DNA of 64,000 bases, taken from contig JAUOPI010000004.1 of the NCBI GenBank assembly GCA_030546905.1, forward strand, positions 62,001 to 126,000, read 5' to 3'. The translations under genes were made by a program, and so were the position numbers. The stretch is from Granulosicoccaceae sp. 1_MG-2023. GTDB taxonomy: Bacteria; Pseudomonadota; Gammaproteobacteria; Granulosicoccales; Granulosicoccaceae. This document shows, piece by piece, positions 50,790 through 63,935 of this stretch. The first letter of the stretch is position 1; every line of letters begins with the position of its first letter. The notes below the pieces were generated by a model that did not search any database, was not told where the DNA came from, and saw only the letters and a list, made by a program, of their open reading frames with translations.

Positions 50790-51740
50790 TCAGCTCAGCA
50801 ATGCGCTGATGCGGGTCGCTGTCTCCAAGGCCCGCAACCCATCCTCGCCGCTGACCAGCGGTGCCTTAGCTTCGCGGATTGCCTCACAAAACGCGCTGAT
50901 CTCGGCCAGAATGGCATCGCCTTTCTGCAGCTGATTGTCTTCACAATGAATACCGGGCAGGCCTTCCTCCGCACTCGCGGTGCCGGTGGTCTCACAGACC
51001 TTGGTCTGATTGGTCAGGAAATCCACCGCGATATAGCGGTTTTTCTGGAACAGCCGCATGCGCCGTTCCTGCTTGTCGCTGATGCGGCTGGCGGTAACAT
51101 TGGCCACACAGCCGTTGGCAAAGGTCAGGCGTGCGTTGGCAATATCGGTGGCATCGGAGATCACCGTTGCGCCGCTGGCCTGAATATCGGCCACATCCGA
51201 ACGCACGATGCTGAGGATGATGTCGATGTCATGGATCATCAGATCCAGCACCACGTTGACGTCCGCGCCGCGTGGCGTAAACGGCGCCAGACGGTGTGAC
51301 TCGATAAACAGCGGCTGATCGATTTTGTCTTCGACGGCCCGCAAGGCGGTATTAAAACGCTCCAGATGCCCGACCTGCAGCACGCATTGCTTTTCGGCGG
51401 CCAGTTTGACCAGCGCGGCGGCTTCTTCGGGGGTGACGGTCACGGGTTTTTCCACCAACACATGAACGCCGGCCGCGAGAAAGGCCGAGGCCACCTCGAA
51501 GTGGGTGCGGGTCGGTGTGGCGATGCTCACCGCATCCACCTCGCCGAGCAGTTCGCGGTAGTCGCTGACCGCGCGGGTGTTGAGCGGATCGGCTATCGCG
51601 CGCGCGGTGTCCGGGTTGGCATCGGCCACCGCCACCAGTGTGCAGCCGTCGATGGCGGCGTATTTCTGTGCGTGAAACTTACCCAGATAGCCGGTGCCGA
51701 TCACGGCGGTCCGCAGGGCAGGGGTTACGGAATTTTGCAT
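50790..51740 (-). CDS. Gfo/Idh/MocA-family NAD-dependent dehydrogenase
   Basis: A 316-residue oxidoreductase. N-terminal Rossmann fold TAVIGTGYLGKFHAQKYAAI, then VSIATPTRTHFEV, EKPVTVTPEEA (EKP signature with the catalytic Lys) and LDLMIHDIDIILSIV with the active-site His. Sugar or UDP-sugar oxidation is the likely reaction. In other gammaproteobacteria this slot, before rnhB-dnaE, belongs to lpxA/lpxB, and the UDP-GlcNAc 3-dehydrogenase GnnA of Acidithiobacillus lies near there. So GnnA-like function is one possibility, but no GnnB transaminase is nearby. It is opposite to rnhB. Confidence 0.8.
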   Translation of the reverse strand: MQNSVTPALRTAVIGTGYLGKFHAQKYAAIDGCTLVAVADANPDTARAIADPLNTRAVSDYRELLGEVDAVSIATPTRTHFEVASAFLAAGVHVLVEKPVTVTPEEAAALVKLAAEKQCVLQVGHLERFNTALRAVEDKIDQPLFIESHRLAPFTPRGADVNVVLDLMIHDIDIILSIVRSDVADIQASGATVISDATDIANARLTFANGCVANVTASRISDKQERRMRLFQKNRYIAVDFLTNQTKVCETTGTASAEEGLPGIHCEDNQLQKGDAILAEISAFCEAIREAKAPLVSGEDGLRALETATRISALLS

Positions 51741-51842
51741 CTGTCAACGGTGCTCTTATTGGTCGTCTTGCGGTAGAGTTAGGCGGTTCATTATCCACGA
51801 ATCACCGCCGCGGCGCATCCGCGCGACAATACCACCAACACT

Positions 51843-52427
51843 ATGCAGCATGATCTCTATATTGCCGGGGTCGACGAAGTCGGTCGCGGTCCGCTGGTCG
51901 GGCCCGTGGTTGCCGCCGCGGTTATCCTCGGGCCTGACCATGGCATCAGTCATCTGGCCGATTCGAAGAAGCTCAGTGAAAAACGCCGTCAGGCGCTGGA
52001 TCTGGAAATCCGCGAAAAAGCCCTGTGCTGGGCCATCGCCGAAGCCAGCGCCCGCGAAATCGACGAACTGAATATTCTCCACGCCAGTATGCTGGCCATG
52101 CAGCGTGCCATCGAGGCGCTGACGGTTCGCCCTTCACGGGTGCTGGTCGACGGCAACCGCATGCCCAAGTGTGTCTATGCCGGTGAGCCTGTGGTCAAGG
52201 GTGATGCCACGGTCGCGGAGATCAGCGCCGCGTCGATTATCGCCAAGGTGCACCGCGATGCGGGCATGATTGAGCTCGACCGCGCCCATCCGGGCTACGG
52301 ATTTGCCGCCCACAAAGGCTATCCGACCAAGGCGCACCGCGAGGCACTGGTGCGCCTTGGTCCGCTCGACGAGCACCGTCGCAGTTTCGGGCCGGTCGCA
52401 CGGGTGCTGGCCGGTAACGCTTCCTAG
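51843..52427 (+). CDS. rnhB: Ribonuclease HII
   Basis: A 194-residue type 2 RNase H that removes ribonucleotides from DNA. Acidic active-site residues appear in [18 protein letters not shown] (DEG motif as DEVG), [10 protein letters not shown] and [14 protein letters not shown]. The [11 protein letters not shown] block is typical. The stop is 16 bases before dnaE, a conserved pairing. Confidence 0.95.
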   Translation: MQHDLYIAGVDEVGRGPLVGPVVAAAVILGPDHGISHLADSKKLSEKRRQALDLEIREKALCWAIAEASAREIDELNILHASMLAMQRAIEALTVRPSRVLVDGNRMPKCVYAGEPVVKGDATVAEISAASIIAKVHRDAGMIELDRAHPGYGFAAHKGYPTKAHREALVRLGPLDEHRRSFGPVARVLAGNAS

Positions 52428-52442
52428 TTAACAGGACAAAAC

Positions 52443-55400
52443 ATGAAGCCGAAGTTCGTACATCTGCGTGTTCACACCGAATATTCGCTGGTCGACAGTG
52501 TGGTGCGCATCAAAAAGCTGGTTGCCAAGGCTGCCGAAAGCATGCCGGCACTGGCGATCACCGACGAAAGCAATATGTTCGCGGTGATCAAGTTCTACCG
52601 TGCCTGTATGGCCGCCGGGATCAAGCCGGTAATCGGTACGGATGCGTGGATCGGCAATCCCGATGCGGTCGAGCCGCTCAGCCGTGCGGTGCTGCTGTCG
52701 CAGAATATGGCCGGCTACCGCAATCTGGCGCGGTTGGTGTCGCGCAGCTACCAGGAAGGTCAGCATGACGGGCGGGCGATCATCCAGCGCGACTGGCTGT
52801 TTGCCGAAAGCGAAGGCGTGATCGTTTTGTCCGGCGGTGTGCAGGGCGAGCCGGGGCAGGCGCTGTTGGCAGGCAAGCCGGAGGAGGCCGAACGCCTGAT
52901 CCGCGAATGGCAGGAGGTCTTCGGAGACCGCTACTACCTGGAGCTGCAGCGTACCGACCGCAAAGGCGAGCTGGTGGTCAACAACGGCAGTCTGTTGCTC
53001 GCCGATCAGCTGGGTGTGCCGGTGGTCGCCACCAACGATGTGCGCCTGCTCGAAGCCGGCGATTTTGAATCCCACGAAGCGCGTGTGTGTATCCACGAGC
53101 GCCGCGTGCTGGCTGACCCGAATCGTCCGCGGCCTTATTCCGACCGGCAATATGTGCGCAGCGCCGAAGAAATGTGCGAGCTGTTCAGCGATGTGCCCGA
53201 GGCGCTGGAAAATACCGTCGAAATCGCCAAGCGCTGCAATCTGACCATGACGCTGGGCAAATCGGTGTTGCCGGATTTCCCGATCCCCGAAGGCATGACC
53301 GAGGAAGAGTTTTTCGCCAAGGAGTGCTGGGACGGGCTGGAGATGCGTCTCGACCAGCTCTACGACCGTAATGCAGCGGACTTTGCCGAGATCCGCAAGC
53401 CCTATGATGAGCGCTTGCAGACGGAACTGAACGTCATCACGCAGATGAAGTTCCCCGGCTACTTCCTGATCGTGGCCGACTTTATCCAGTGGGCCAAGAA
53501 CAACGACATCCCGGTCGGTCCCGGACGGGGTTCCGGTGCCGGCTCGCTGGTCGCCTATGCGCTGAAGATCACCGATCTTGACCCGCTCAAATATGACCTG
53601 CTGTTCGAACGTTTTCTTAACCCCGAACGGATCTCCATGCCCGACTTTGACGTCGACTTCTGCATGGACGGGCGCGACCGGGTTATCCAGTACGTCTCGC
53701 ACACCTACGGTGAAGAGAAGGTCTCGCAGATCATCACCTACGGCACCATGGCGGCCAAGGCGGTGGTGCGCGACGTGGGCCGCGTTATGGGCCATCCCTT
53801 CGGCTTTGTCGACCGCGTCGCCAAAATGGTTCCGATGGACCTGGGGATTACGCTTGAAAAAGCCATGGCCGAGGACGGCGATCTCAAACAGGCCTATAAC
53901 GACGACGAGGAAGTGCGCACGCTGATCGATATGGCGATGTCGCTCGAAGGTCTGGCCCGTAACGCCGGTAAACACGCCGGTGGGGTGGTTATTGCGCCCA
54001 GCGGCCTGACCGACTTTGCGCCGCTGTACTGCGAGGAAGACGGCAGCAGTCTGGTCACGCAGTTCGATAAGGACGATGCCGAGGCGGTCGGTCTGGTCAA
54101 GTTTGACTTTCTTGGTCTGCGCACGCTGACGATTCTCGATAATGCGGTCCGGACCATCGACCGTATTCACGGCGGCAAGCTGGATCTGATGGCCGTGCCG
54201 CTGGACGACCATCCGACTTACGAGCTACTCAAATCAGCCAATACCACCGCGGTGTTCCAGCTCGAATCGCGCGGTATGAAAAACCTCATCGAGCGCCTGC
54301 TGCCTGACTGCTTTGAAGATATCGTGGCATTGGTGGCGCTGTTCCGCCCGGGGCCGCTGCAATCGGGCATGGTCGATGACTTTATCGAACGTAAGCACGG
54401 TAAGCAGGAGCTGGCCTGGCCGCACCCGGACTACCAGCTCGAATCGCTCAAGCCGGTGCTGGAATCGACCTACGGCATCATCCTGTATCAGGAACAGGTC
54501 ATGCAGATCGCCCAGGTCATGGCCGGCTATACGCTCGGCGGCGCGGATATGCTGCGTCGTGCGATGGGTAAGAAAAAGCCCGAAGAAATGGCCAAGCAGC
54601 GCGCTACCTTCCTTGAGGGCGCCGCATCCCAGGGCATAGACCCGGATCTGGCCGGTAATATCTTCGACCTGGTGGAAAAGTTCGCCGGTTACGGTTTTAA
54701 CAAATCCCACTCGGCCGCTTATGCGCTGCTGTCCTATCAGACCGCCTGGCTGAAATGCCACCATAAAGAAGCTTTTATGAGTGCGGTCATGTCGGCGGAT
54801 ATGGATAACACCGACAAGGTGGTGATCCTGATCGATGACTGTAATGAGAATGACATTACCGTCCTGCCGCCGGATATCAATGCCTCGGAAATCCGCTTCA
54901 GCGTTGATGAAAATATGTGCATCCGCTACGGACTCGGCGCGATCAAGGGTGTCGGCGGCTCGGCCCTGAACGGTATTCTCGAAGAGCGCCGCAACAACGG
55001 GCCTTTTACCGGGCTGGATGATCTGTGCCGGCGCGTCGATACCGGCAAGGTCAACCGCCGCGTGCTTGAATCGCTGATCAAGGCCGGCGCCTTTGACAGT
55101 CTGCACAGTAACCGCGCCAGTCTCTTTGAGCATCTGCCCGAAGCGCTCAAAGCGGCCGAGCAGGTGCAGCGCGACCGCAAAGCCGGGCAGAACGATCTGT
55201 TCGGTCTGTTCGATGAGCCGGCCGACGGGGCGGGCGAGGACGCCGTTGTTGTGCCTTATCCGGATGTGCCCGAGTGGCCCGACGGCATCAAGCTCGGCTA
55301 CGAAAAAGACACGCTGGGCCTGTTCCTGACCGGCCATCCGATCGAGGAGTATGTGCCGGAGCTGAAAAAATTCGTGCACGGCCGGATCAGCGAGTTGTGC

Positions 55401-55967
55401 GGCAAGGTGGACACCTCAGCTTCCGGCGGCGGTGGCGACGGCCGGCGTTTTCGCAGCAAGGATATTCCGGTGCTGCTGGCCGGGTTGAATATCGCGTTTC
55501 GTACCAAGCCGACCAAACGCGGCAAAATGGGCTTTGTCACCCTCGACGACCGCAGTGCCCGGGTGGAGGCGGTTATAGGGCCGGAGTTGTTTGAGCAGAA
55601 AGCGCATCTGCTGCAAAAAGACCGTCCGGTGATTGTCGAAGGTGATCTCGGGCCGGATGATTTCAACGGCGGTTTTCGCGTCCGGGTCAAGGATTTTTAC
55701 GATATGGACACGGCCCGGGCGCGCTATGCACGGGCGCTGAAAATCCGCCTGCAGGCCGGCGCGCCCGCTGTGCACAATCTCGATCAGCTGATCGCGTTGC
55801 TGGACCGCTACCGTGACGGCAGCACGCCGGTGGTCATCGATTACAACAACGGTAATGCCTTTGCCCGTTTGCGTGCCGGCAAGGGCTGGAAGATCTCCCC
55901 GCGGCATGATTTGCTGACTGATCTGGATAAACTGGCCGGCCAGGAGAGTGTCGAGTTGGTTTATTAG
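52443..55967 (+). CDS. dnaE: DNA polymerase III alpha subunit DnaE
   Basis: A 1174-residue replicative C-family polymerase. PHP domain (HLRVHTEYSLVDS near the N terminus), palm with MPDFDVDFCMDGRDRVI carrying the catalytic Asp residues, VGPGRGSGAGSLVAYALKIT, the fingers with GYGFNKSHSAAYALLSYQTA, a helix-hairpin-helix segment and a C-terminal OB fold. A clamp-binding segment (QNDLFGLFD) sits before the OB region. Length matches the E. coli enzyme (1160). Confidence 0.98.
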   Translation: MKPKFVHLRVHTEYSLVDSVVRIKKLVAKAAESMPALAITDESNMFAVIKFYRACMAAGIKPVIGTDAWIGNPDAVEPLSRAVLLSQNMAGYRNLARLVSRSYQEGQHDGRAIIQRDWLFAESEGVIVLSGGVQGEPGQALLAGKPEEAERLIREWQEVFGDRYYLELQRTDRKGELVVNNGSLLLADQLGVPVVATNDVRLLEAGDFESHEARVCIHERRVLADPNRPRPYSDRQYVRSAEEMCELFSDVPEALENTVEIAKRCNLTMTLGKSVLPDFPIPEGMTEEEFFAKECWDGLEMRLDQLYDRNAADFAEIRKPYDERLQTELNVITQMKFPGYFLIVADFIQWAKNNDIPVGPGRGSGAGSLVAYALKITDLDPLKYDLLFERFLNPERISMPDFDVDFCMDGRDRVIQYVSHTYGEEKVSQIITYGTMAAKAVVRDVGRVMGHPFGFVDRVAKMVPMDLGITLEKAMAEDGDLKQAYNDDEEVRTLIDMAMSLEGLARNAGKHAGGVVIAPSGLTDFAPLYCEEDGSSLVTQFDKDDAEAVGLVKFDFLGLRTLTILDNAVRTIDRIHGGKLDLMAVPLDDHPTYELLKSANTTAVFQLESRGMKNLIERLLPDCFEDIVALVALFRPGPLQSGMVDDFIERKHGKQELAWPHPDYQLESLKPVLESTYGIILYQEQVMQIAQVMAGYTLGGADMLRRAMGKKKPEEMAKQRATFLEGAASQGIDPDLAGNIFDLVEKFAGYGFNKSHSAAYALLSYQTAWLKCHHKEAFMSAVMSADMDNTDKVVILIDDCNENDITVLPPDINASEIRFSVDENMCIRYGLGAIKGVGGSALNGILEERRNNGPFTGLDDLCRRVDTGKVNRRVLESLIKAGAFDSLHSNRASLFEHLPEALKAAEQVQRDRKAGQNDLFGLFDEPADGAGEDAVVVPYPDVPEWPDGIKLGYEKDTLGLFLTGHPIEEYVPELKKFVHGRISELCGKVDTSASGGGGDGRRFRSKDIPVLLAGLNIAFRTKPTKRGKMGFVTLDDRSARVEAVIGPELFEQKAHLLQKDRPVIVEGDLGPDDFNGGFRVRVKDFYDMDTARARYARALKIRLQAGAPAVHNLDQLIALLDRYRDGSTPVVIDYNNGNAFARLRAGKGWKISPRHDLLTDLDKLAGQESVELVY

Positions 55968-56054
55968 AGATCGTCCCCATTATTGTGATCCGGCGCGCGG
56001 CTGAAACAGGCCGCGTTGCCGTCCATTGCCTCTCAAGTGAGCCTCCCGCATGCT

Positions 56055-56087
56055 TTTGACGCAAATGTGTGTCAAACCCGCTATACT
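56055..56087 (+). promoter_or_regulatory. accA promoter region with inverted repeat
   Basis: TTTGAC (56055-56060) and GTCAAA (56071-56076) form a 6-base inverted repeat with a 10-base centre, and TATACT (56082-56087) is a good -10. TTGACG at 56056-56061 is a good -35, but the 20-base spacing is long. So the repeat may be an operator for a regulator acting on accA. Confidence 0.5.
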
Positions 56088-56154
56088 TGCCGCCCTTTAA
56101 GGGCCTGCGGGCGTTGGCCTGTGTGCAACTGCAGACTTTCTGAAAAGACAACCC

Positions 56155-57114
56155 ATGAATCCCAATTTTCTCGACTTCGAACAACCGATCGCCGAGCTTG
56201 AGGCGAAAATCCGCGAACTCAATTTTGTCGGCGATGACGCCGAGCTGAACATCGACGAGGAAGTCGGGCGTCTGAAGAAAAAATGCGATGCCCTGACGCA
56301 GAGTATTTTTGCCAAGCTGACGCCGTGGCAGGTTGCCCAGTTAGCGCGTCATCCGCTGCGCCCCTACACGCTCGATTACATCGAGCGGATCTTTGATGAC
56401 TTTCAGGAGTTGCACGGCGACCGCGCCTATGCCGATGACGCCGCGATTGTCGGTGGTCTGGCACGCCTGGACGGCGAGCCGGTGATGGTGATCGGCCATC
56501 AGAAGGGGCGGGACACCAAAGAAAAACTCAAGCGCAACTTCGGCATGCCGCGCCCGGAAGGCTACCGCAAAGCCCTGCGCCTGATGCGGATGGCGGAAAA
56601 ATTCCAGATCCCCGTGGTGACCTTTATCGATTCGCCCGGCGCTTATCCCGGCATCGGTGCCGAGGAGCGTGGTCAGTCAGAAGCGATTGCGCGCAACCTG
56701 TTCGTGATGGCGGATCTGCAAACGCCGATTGTCTGCACGGTGATCGGTGAGGGCGGTTCCGGTGGTGCGTTGGCCATTGGCGTCGGCGATCGTCTGATGA
56801 TGTTGCAATACAGCACCTATGCGGTGATCTCGCCCGAAGGCTGTGCCTCGATTCTGTGGAAGAGTGCCGAGCAGGCCAGTGTGGCTGCTGAAGCCATGGG
56901 GATTACCGCCGGACATATCGACAAGCTCGGTCTGGTTGACCGCGTGATCGAAGAGCCGCTTGGCGGCGCGCACCGCGATCCGGATGCGATTGCCGCCAAT
57001 ATCAAACAGGCCCTGATCGAAGAGCTCGGGCAGTTGCGCGGACTGGGCTGGGATGAGCTGGTCGACAAGCGCAGCGCACGCCTGCGCAGCTTCGGAGAGT
57101 TCAAAGAGGGCTGA
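56155..57114 (+). CDS. accA: Acetyl-CoA carboxylase carboxyltransferase alpha subunit
   Basis: A 319-residue subunit that forms the carboxyltransferase with AccD and makes malonyl-CoA for FabD. N-terminal helix with [15 protein letters not shown], oxyanion/CoA elements [29 protein letters not shown] and [18 protein letters not shown], then [12 protein letters not shown]. Length equals E. coli AccA. It overlaps tilS by one base (TGATG). Confidence 0.97.
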   Translation: MNPNFLDFEQPIAELEAKIRELNFVGDDAELNIDEEVGRLKKKCDALTQSIFAKLTPWQVAQLARHPLRPYTLDYIERIFDDFQELHGDRAYADDAAIVGGLARLDGEPVMVIGHQKGRDTKEKLKRNFGMPRPEGYRKALRLMRMAEKFQIPVVTFIDSPGAYPGIGAEERGQSEAIARNLFVMADLQTPIVCTVIGEGGSGGALAIGVGDRLMMLQYSTYAVISPEGCASILWKSAEQASVAAEAMGITAGHIDKLGLVDRVIEEPLGGAHRDPDAIAANIKQALIEELGQLRGLGWDELVDKRSARLRSFGEFKEG

Positions 57115-58409
57115 TGACAGGTTTGCCCGATCCGTCAGCGCTGGCGGCCGGGATTGCCGCTTTGCCCGGAACCCGGCGGGTCCGGCTTGCCTTGAGTGGC
57201 GGGTTGGACTCCCGGGTTTTGTTGCATCTGGCCCTGCAAGCCTGCCGCGCCGGTGGCTGGCCGCTGGATGCGCTGCATGTCGATCACGGCCTGCAGCAGG
57301 ACAGCGCGCAGTGGGCGGACTTCTGTCAACGCCTGTGTGATGAGGCCGGCATCGGTCTGCTGATTCATCAGGCGCGGCTTGCGCCTTTACCGGGCCAGAG
57401 CGTGGAGGCGCTGGCGCGCGATGCCCGCTACGGTTTTTTTCGCTCACAGCTGCAAGCCGGTGATTTATTGCTGCTGGCCCAGCACGCCGATGATCAGGCC
57501 GAAACCGTCTTGCTGCAATTGCTGCGCGGGGCCGGTCCGGCCGGACTGGCGGCCATGCCGGCGCAGGCGCCGTTGGGGCTGGGCAGTTTGCTGCGTCCTT
57601 TGCTCGGCTGCAATCGCGAACAACTGCGCGATTACGCCCGCGGCCACGGGCTGCAATGGGTCGAGGACCCGAGCAATAGCGACACCCGTTTTGACCGCAA
57701 CTATCTGCGCGAACAGCTGACGCCGCGCCTGACGCAGCGCTTTCCTGCCTATCGGCGGACCTTGGCGCGCAGCGCGGCCAATTGCGCCGAGGCGGCAGCG
57801 TTGCTGACCGAGTTGGCAGAGCAGGATTATGCCGGCTGCGCTGATTCTCAGGCGGCGGGCTTGTGCTGGCAGCGTTTTACCGCGCTGAGTGAGATGCGCC
57901 AGCGTAATCTGCTGCGTTATCTGTTCCGGCGCTGTGATCTGCCCGTGCCGGGGCGGGCGCAGTTGCAGGCAATACAGACGGATTTTCTGCGGGCGGCGGC
58001 CGATGCGCAGCCGCTCTTTCGCGCGCACGGCTGGTGTTTGCGGCTCAGTCGCGGACGCCTGACGCTGGCCCCGGAAGCGGCCGCCGCGGCGGTTTTCGAT
58101 TATGCCTGGCCGGATAGCTCCGTGCCGCTGCATATCCCCGAGCTGGGACTGACCTTAACGCGTGAAGGCTTGCGCGCGCGGGCCGGGGTGGCGCTGCCGG
58201 CCGGGCTGTCCTTGCGCGTCAGTTGTCGCCGTGGCGGTGAGAAAATCCGCGTCCGGCAAGGCGCCGGCCGGCGACGTTTGAAATCCCTGTTTCAGGAAGC
58301 CGGTATCCCCGCGGCTGCGCGAGCGGACTATGTGCTGATCTGGCAGGACGATGAATTGATTGCCGTGCCGGGGCTGGCTGTGGACCCGCGTTACGCAGTC
58401 CGGGATTAA
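57114..58409 (+). CDS. tilS: tRNA(Ile)-lysidine synthase TilS
   Basis: A 431-residue PP-loop ATPase that converts C34 of the minor tRNA-Ile to lysidine. PP-loop LALSGGLDSRVLLHLALQ, HVDHGL and LLAQHADDQAETVLLQLLRG are typical, as is a C-terminal domain with RGGEKIRVRQGAGRRRLKSL. Its start overlaps the accA stop, a common coupling. Confidence 0.94.
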   Translation: MTGLPDPSALAAGIAALPGTRRVRLALSGGLDSRVLLHLALQACRAGGWPLDALHVDHGLQQDSAQWADFCQRLCDEAGIGLLIHQARLAPLPGQSVEALARDARYGFFRSQLQAGDLLLLAQHADDQAETVLLQLLRGAGPAGLAAMPAQAPLGLGSLLRPLLGCNREQLRDYARGHGLQWVEDPSNSDTRFDRNYLREQLTPRLTQRFPAYRRTLARSAANCAEAAALLTELAEQDYAGCADSQAAGLCWQRFTALSEMRQRNLLRYLFRRCDLPVPGRAQLQAIQTDFLRAAADAQPLFRAHGWCLRLSRGRLTLAPEAAAAAVFDYAWPDSSVPLHIPELGLTLTREGLRARAGVALPAGLSLRVSCRRGGEKIRVRQGAGRRRLKSLFQEAGIPAAARADYVLIWQDDELIAVPGLAVDPRYAVRD

Positions 58410-58467
58410 CCTGCAGCGCGCCAGGCCGATAAGCTGATCTGTCGCTGCATTTACCGAGGAGGCTGCT

Positions 58468-59664
58468 TTGCAAGCCGATCAGGAACCGATTCGCACCATT
58501 ACACTCAATGGCACCAGCATTACTCTGTTGGGCACGGCCCACGTGTCCAAAGCCAGTGCCGAGAAAGTCCGTGAGCTGATTGAAACCGGCGACTATGATG
58601 CGGTCGCGGTGGAGCTGTGTGAAAGCCGCTTTCAGGCGCTGCGCGATCCGGAGGCGGTGGCCAAAATGGATTTGTTCCGGGTGATCCGCGAAGAGCGCGT
58701 TTTGATGGTGTCGGCCAATCTGGCGCTCGGTGCCTATCAGCAACGGCTGGCCGAGCAGTTTGGCATTGAGCCCGGCGCGGAGCAGCGTATGGCAATCCGC
58801 CTCAGTGAAGAGCGCGACCTGCCGATCCTGCGCATCGACCGCGATATCGCCACCACCCTGCGGCGGGTTGCAGCCAATATCGGCTGGTTCAAACGCCTGC
58901 ATCTGTTTACCGGTCTGGTGGCCGGGGTGCTGACCCGCGAGGAGATCAGCGAGACGGAAATCGAAAAGCTCAAAGACGGCGATATGCTGGAAACAGCCTT
59001 CGCCGAATTTGCCCGCGACCGTGAAGACCTCTATCACCCGATGATCAATGAGCGCGACCAGTTCATGATCTCGCGCCTGCTCGAAGAGGTTCGTGACAAT
59101 GACTTCCGGCATATTCTGGTGGTCATCGGCGCCGGGCATATGAAGGGCATGTTAACGGTGGCGGAAAATCCGCCGGCCGATCCGGCCGGGACCATCGCGC
59201 AGCTGAATCATCTGCCGGCCAAAAAGCGCTGGCCGAAATATATCCCCTGGCTGGTGGTGGCGCTGATACTGACCGGTTTTGCTATCGGTTTCTCACGCGA
59301 TACCGGTCTGGGTTGGGAGATGGTGCGCGACTGGGTGCTGATCAACGGCGTATTGTCGGCAATCGGTGCGGCTTTGGCGGCCGGTCACCCCTTAACCGTG
59401 TTGACAGCCTTTGTCGCAGCCCCTTTGACCTCGCTGAACCCGACCATCGGCGCCGGCATGGTGACGGCGGCGGCTGAGCTATGGTTGCGCAAACCGAAGG
59501 TGGCCGATTTCGCGACCCTCCGGCATGACTGCATCAGTGCGGCAGGGTGGTGGAAAAACCGCGTCTCACGGACCTTGCTTGTATTTATTTTCAGCTCGCT
59601 TGGCTCGGCGATCGGCACCTATGTGGCGGGTTTCAGTATTTTCAGCCGTCTGGCTGCGGCCTGA
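58468..59664 (+). CDS. TraB/GumN-like family membrane protein
   Basis: A 398-residue TraB-family protein. Signature LLGTAHVSKASAEKV near the N terminus, VAVELCESRFQAL and the conserved GAGHMKGM motif, followed by three to four C-terminal helices (about 250-395). Family members include the pheromone-shutdown TraB proteins; biochemical activity is not firmly known, and a metalloprotease-like role is proposed for related proteins. The start is TTG 58468 with GAGGAGG upstream. It lies between tilS and pyrG. Confidence 0.82.
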   Translation: MQADQEPIRTITLNGTSITLLGTAHVSKASAEKVRELIETGDYDAVAVELCESRFQALRDPEAVAKMDLFRVIREERVLMVSANLALGAYQQRLAEQFGIEPGAEQRMAIRLSEERDLPILRIDRDIATTLRRVAANIGWFKRLHLFTGLVAGVLTREEISETEIEKLKDGDMLETAFAEFARDREDLYHPMINERDQFMISRLLEEVRDNDFRHILVVIGAGHMKGMLTVAENPPADPAGTIAQLNHLPAKKRWPKYIPWLVVALILTGFAIGFSRDTGLGWEMVRDWVLINGVLSAIGAALAAGHPLTVLTAFVAAPLTSLNPTIGAGMVTAAAELWLRKPKVADFATLRHDCISAAGWWKNRVSRTLLVFIFSSLGSAIGTYVAGFSIFSRLAAA

Positions 59665-59682
59665 ACGGCTAAGCGGGCAGGC

Positions 59683-59715
59683 AAAAAAAACGGCGGCCTG
59701 ATCAAAGCCGCCGTT
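59683..59715 (-). terminator. Rho-independent terminator on the minus strand
   Basis: AACGGCGGC (59689-59697) and GCCGCCGTT (59707-59715) form a perfect 9-bp stem. On the minus strand it is followed by eight Ts (A-run 59683-59690 on +). Both flanking genes are on the + strand, so no annotated transcript needs this terminator. Confidence 0.75.
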
Positions 59716-59729
59716 GAACCAGAGTTTCT

Positions 59730-59897
59730 GAATACTTCCACCGGCAGTGCAGACCTGAGGCAGTGAGCAATGTCCGCCGGACGTGAACCAATCTACGCAG
59801 GCGGCGCAAGTGGCGAAAGTGACAAATTGTCGCATCCGCTGTGGAAACGCTGTCTCAGGGCCTGCGCCGTTGTGGCGCCCTGTCAGTTCTGGTATTC
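59730..59897 (+). ncRNA. Candidate structured RNA or pyrG leader element
   Basis: In the 385-base traB-pyrG gap, a rod-like fold can be drawn. GAATAC (59730-59735) pairs with GTATTC (59892-59897); GCAG (59749-59752) with CTGC (59862-59865); and a 12-bp helix forms between 59754-59765 and 59848-59859 with two G-U wobbles. Inside lies the hairpin GTCC-GCC-GGAC. The wobbles favour the + strand as the folded RNA, whereas the neighbouring terminator points to a minus-strand transcript. No match to 6S, SRP, RNase P or tmRNA signatures is seen. Confidence 0.3.
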
Positions 59898-60043
59898 TGC
59901 ACCCCCAGTTCAGGGGCGCCAGATAATCCATTCCAGTGCGTGCGGCTTCCGCCGTAATCCCGTTTGTTTTCAATCATATAAGTAATAACGGTTGCGAAAT
60001 CGTGTCCGTTTTTTTGTTTCATGTGGTTTCGCAAAGGCGATAA

Positions 60044-62517
<2,474 letters not shown>

Positions 62518-62535
62518 ACGCCGACAGGCGGGTAG

Positions 62536-63909
<1,374 letters not shown>

Positions 63910-63935
63910 CAGCGCAAGCCATAAGCGGCAGTCCT

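Noticed and set aside
52428-54212. A 594-codon minus-strand open frame opposite dnaE
   Set aside because: It is a shadow of the conserved dnaE codons in GC-rich DNA; the protein has no recognisable domain and the + strand gene is certain.
59683-59914. Identification of the gap as 6S (ssrS) RNA
   Set aside because: The size and rod shape are suggestive, but conserved 6S blocks (such as the CCTGAGCCGAT-type block or the GAACC/GGTTC hairpin in context) are not present on either strand.
59566-59973. A 135-residue minus-strand open frame in the traB-pyrG gap
   Set aside because: It spans the minus-strand terminator and the 3' end of traB, and its residues look random; a non-coding transcript is more likely.
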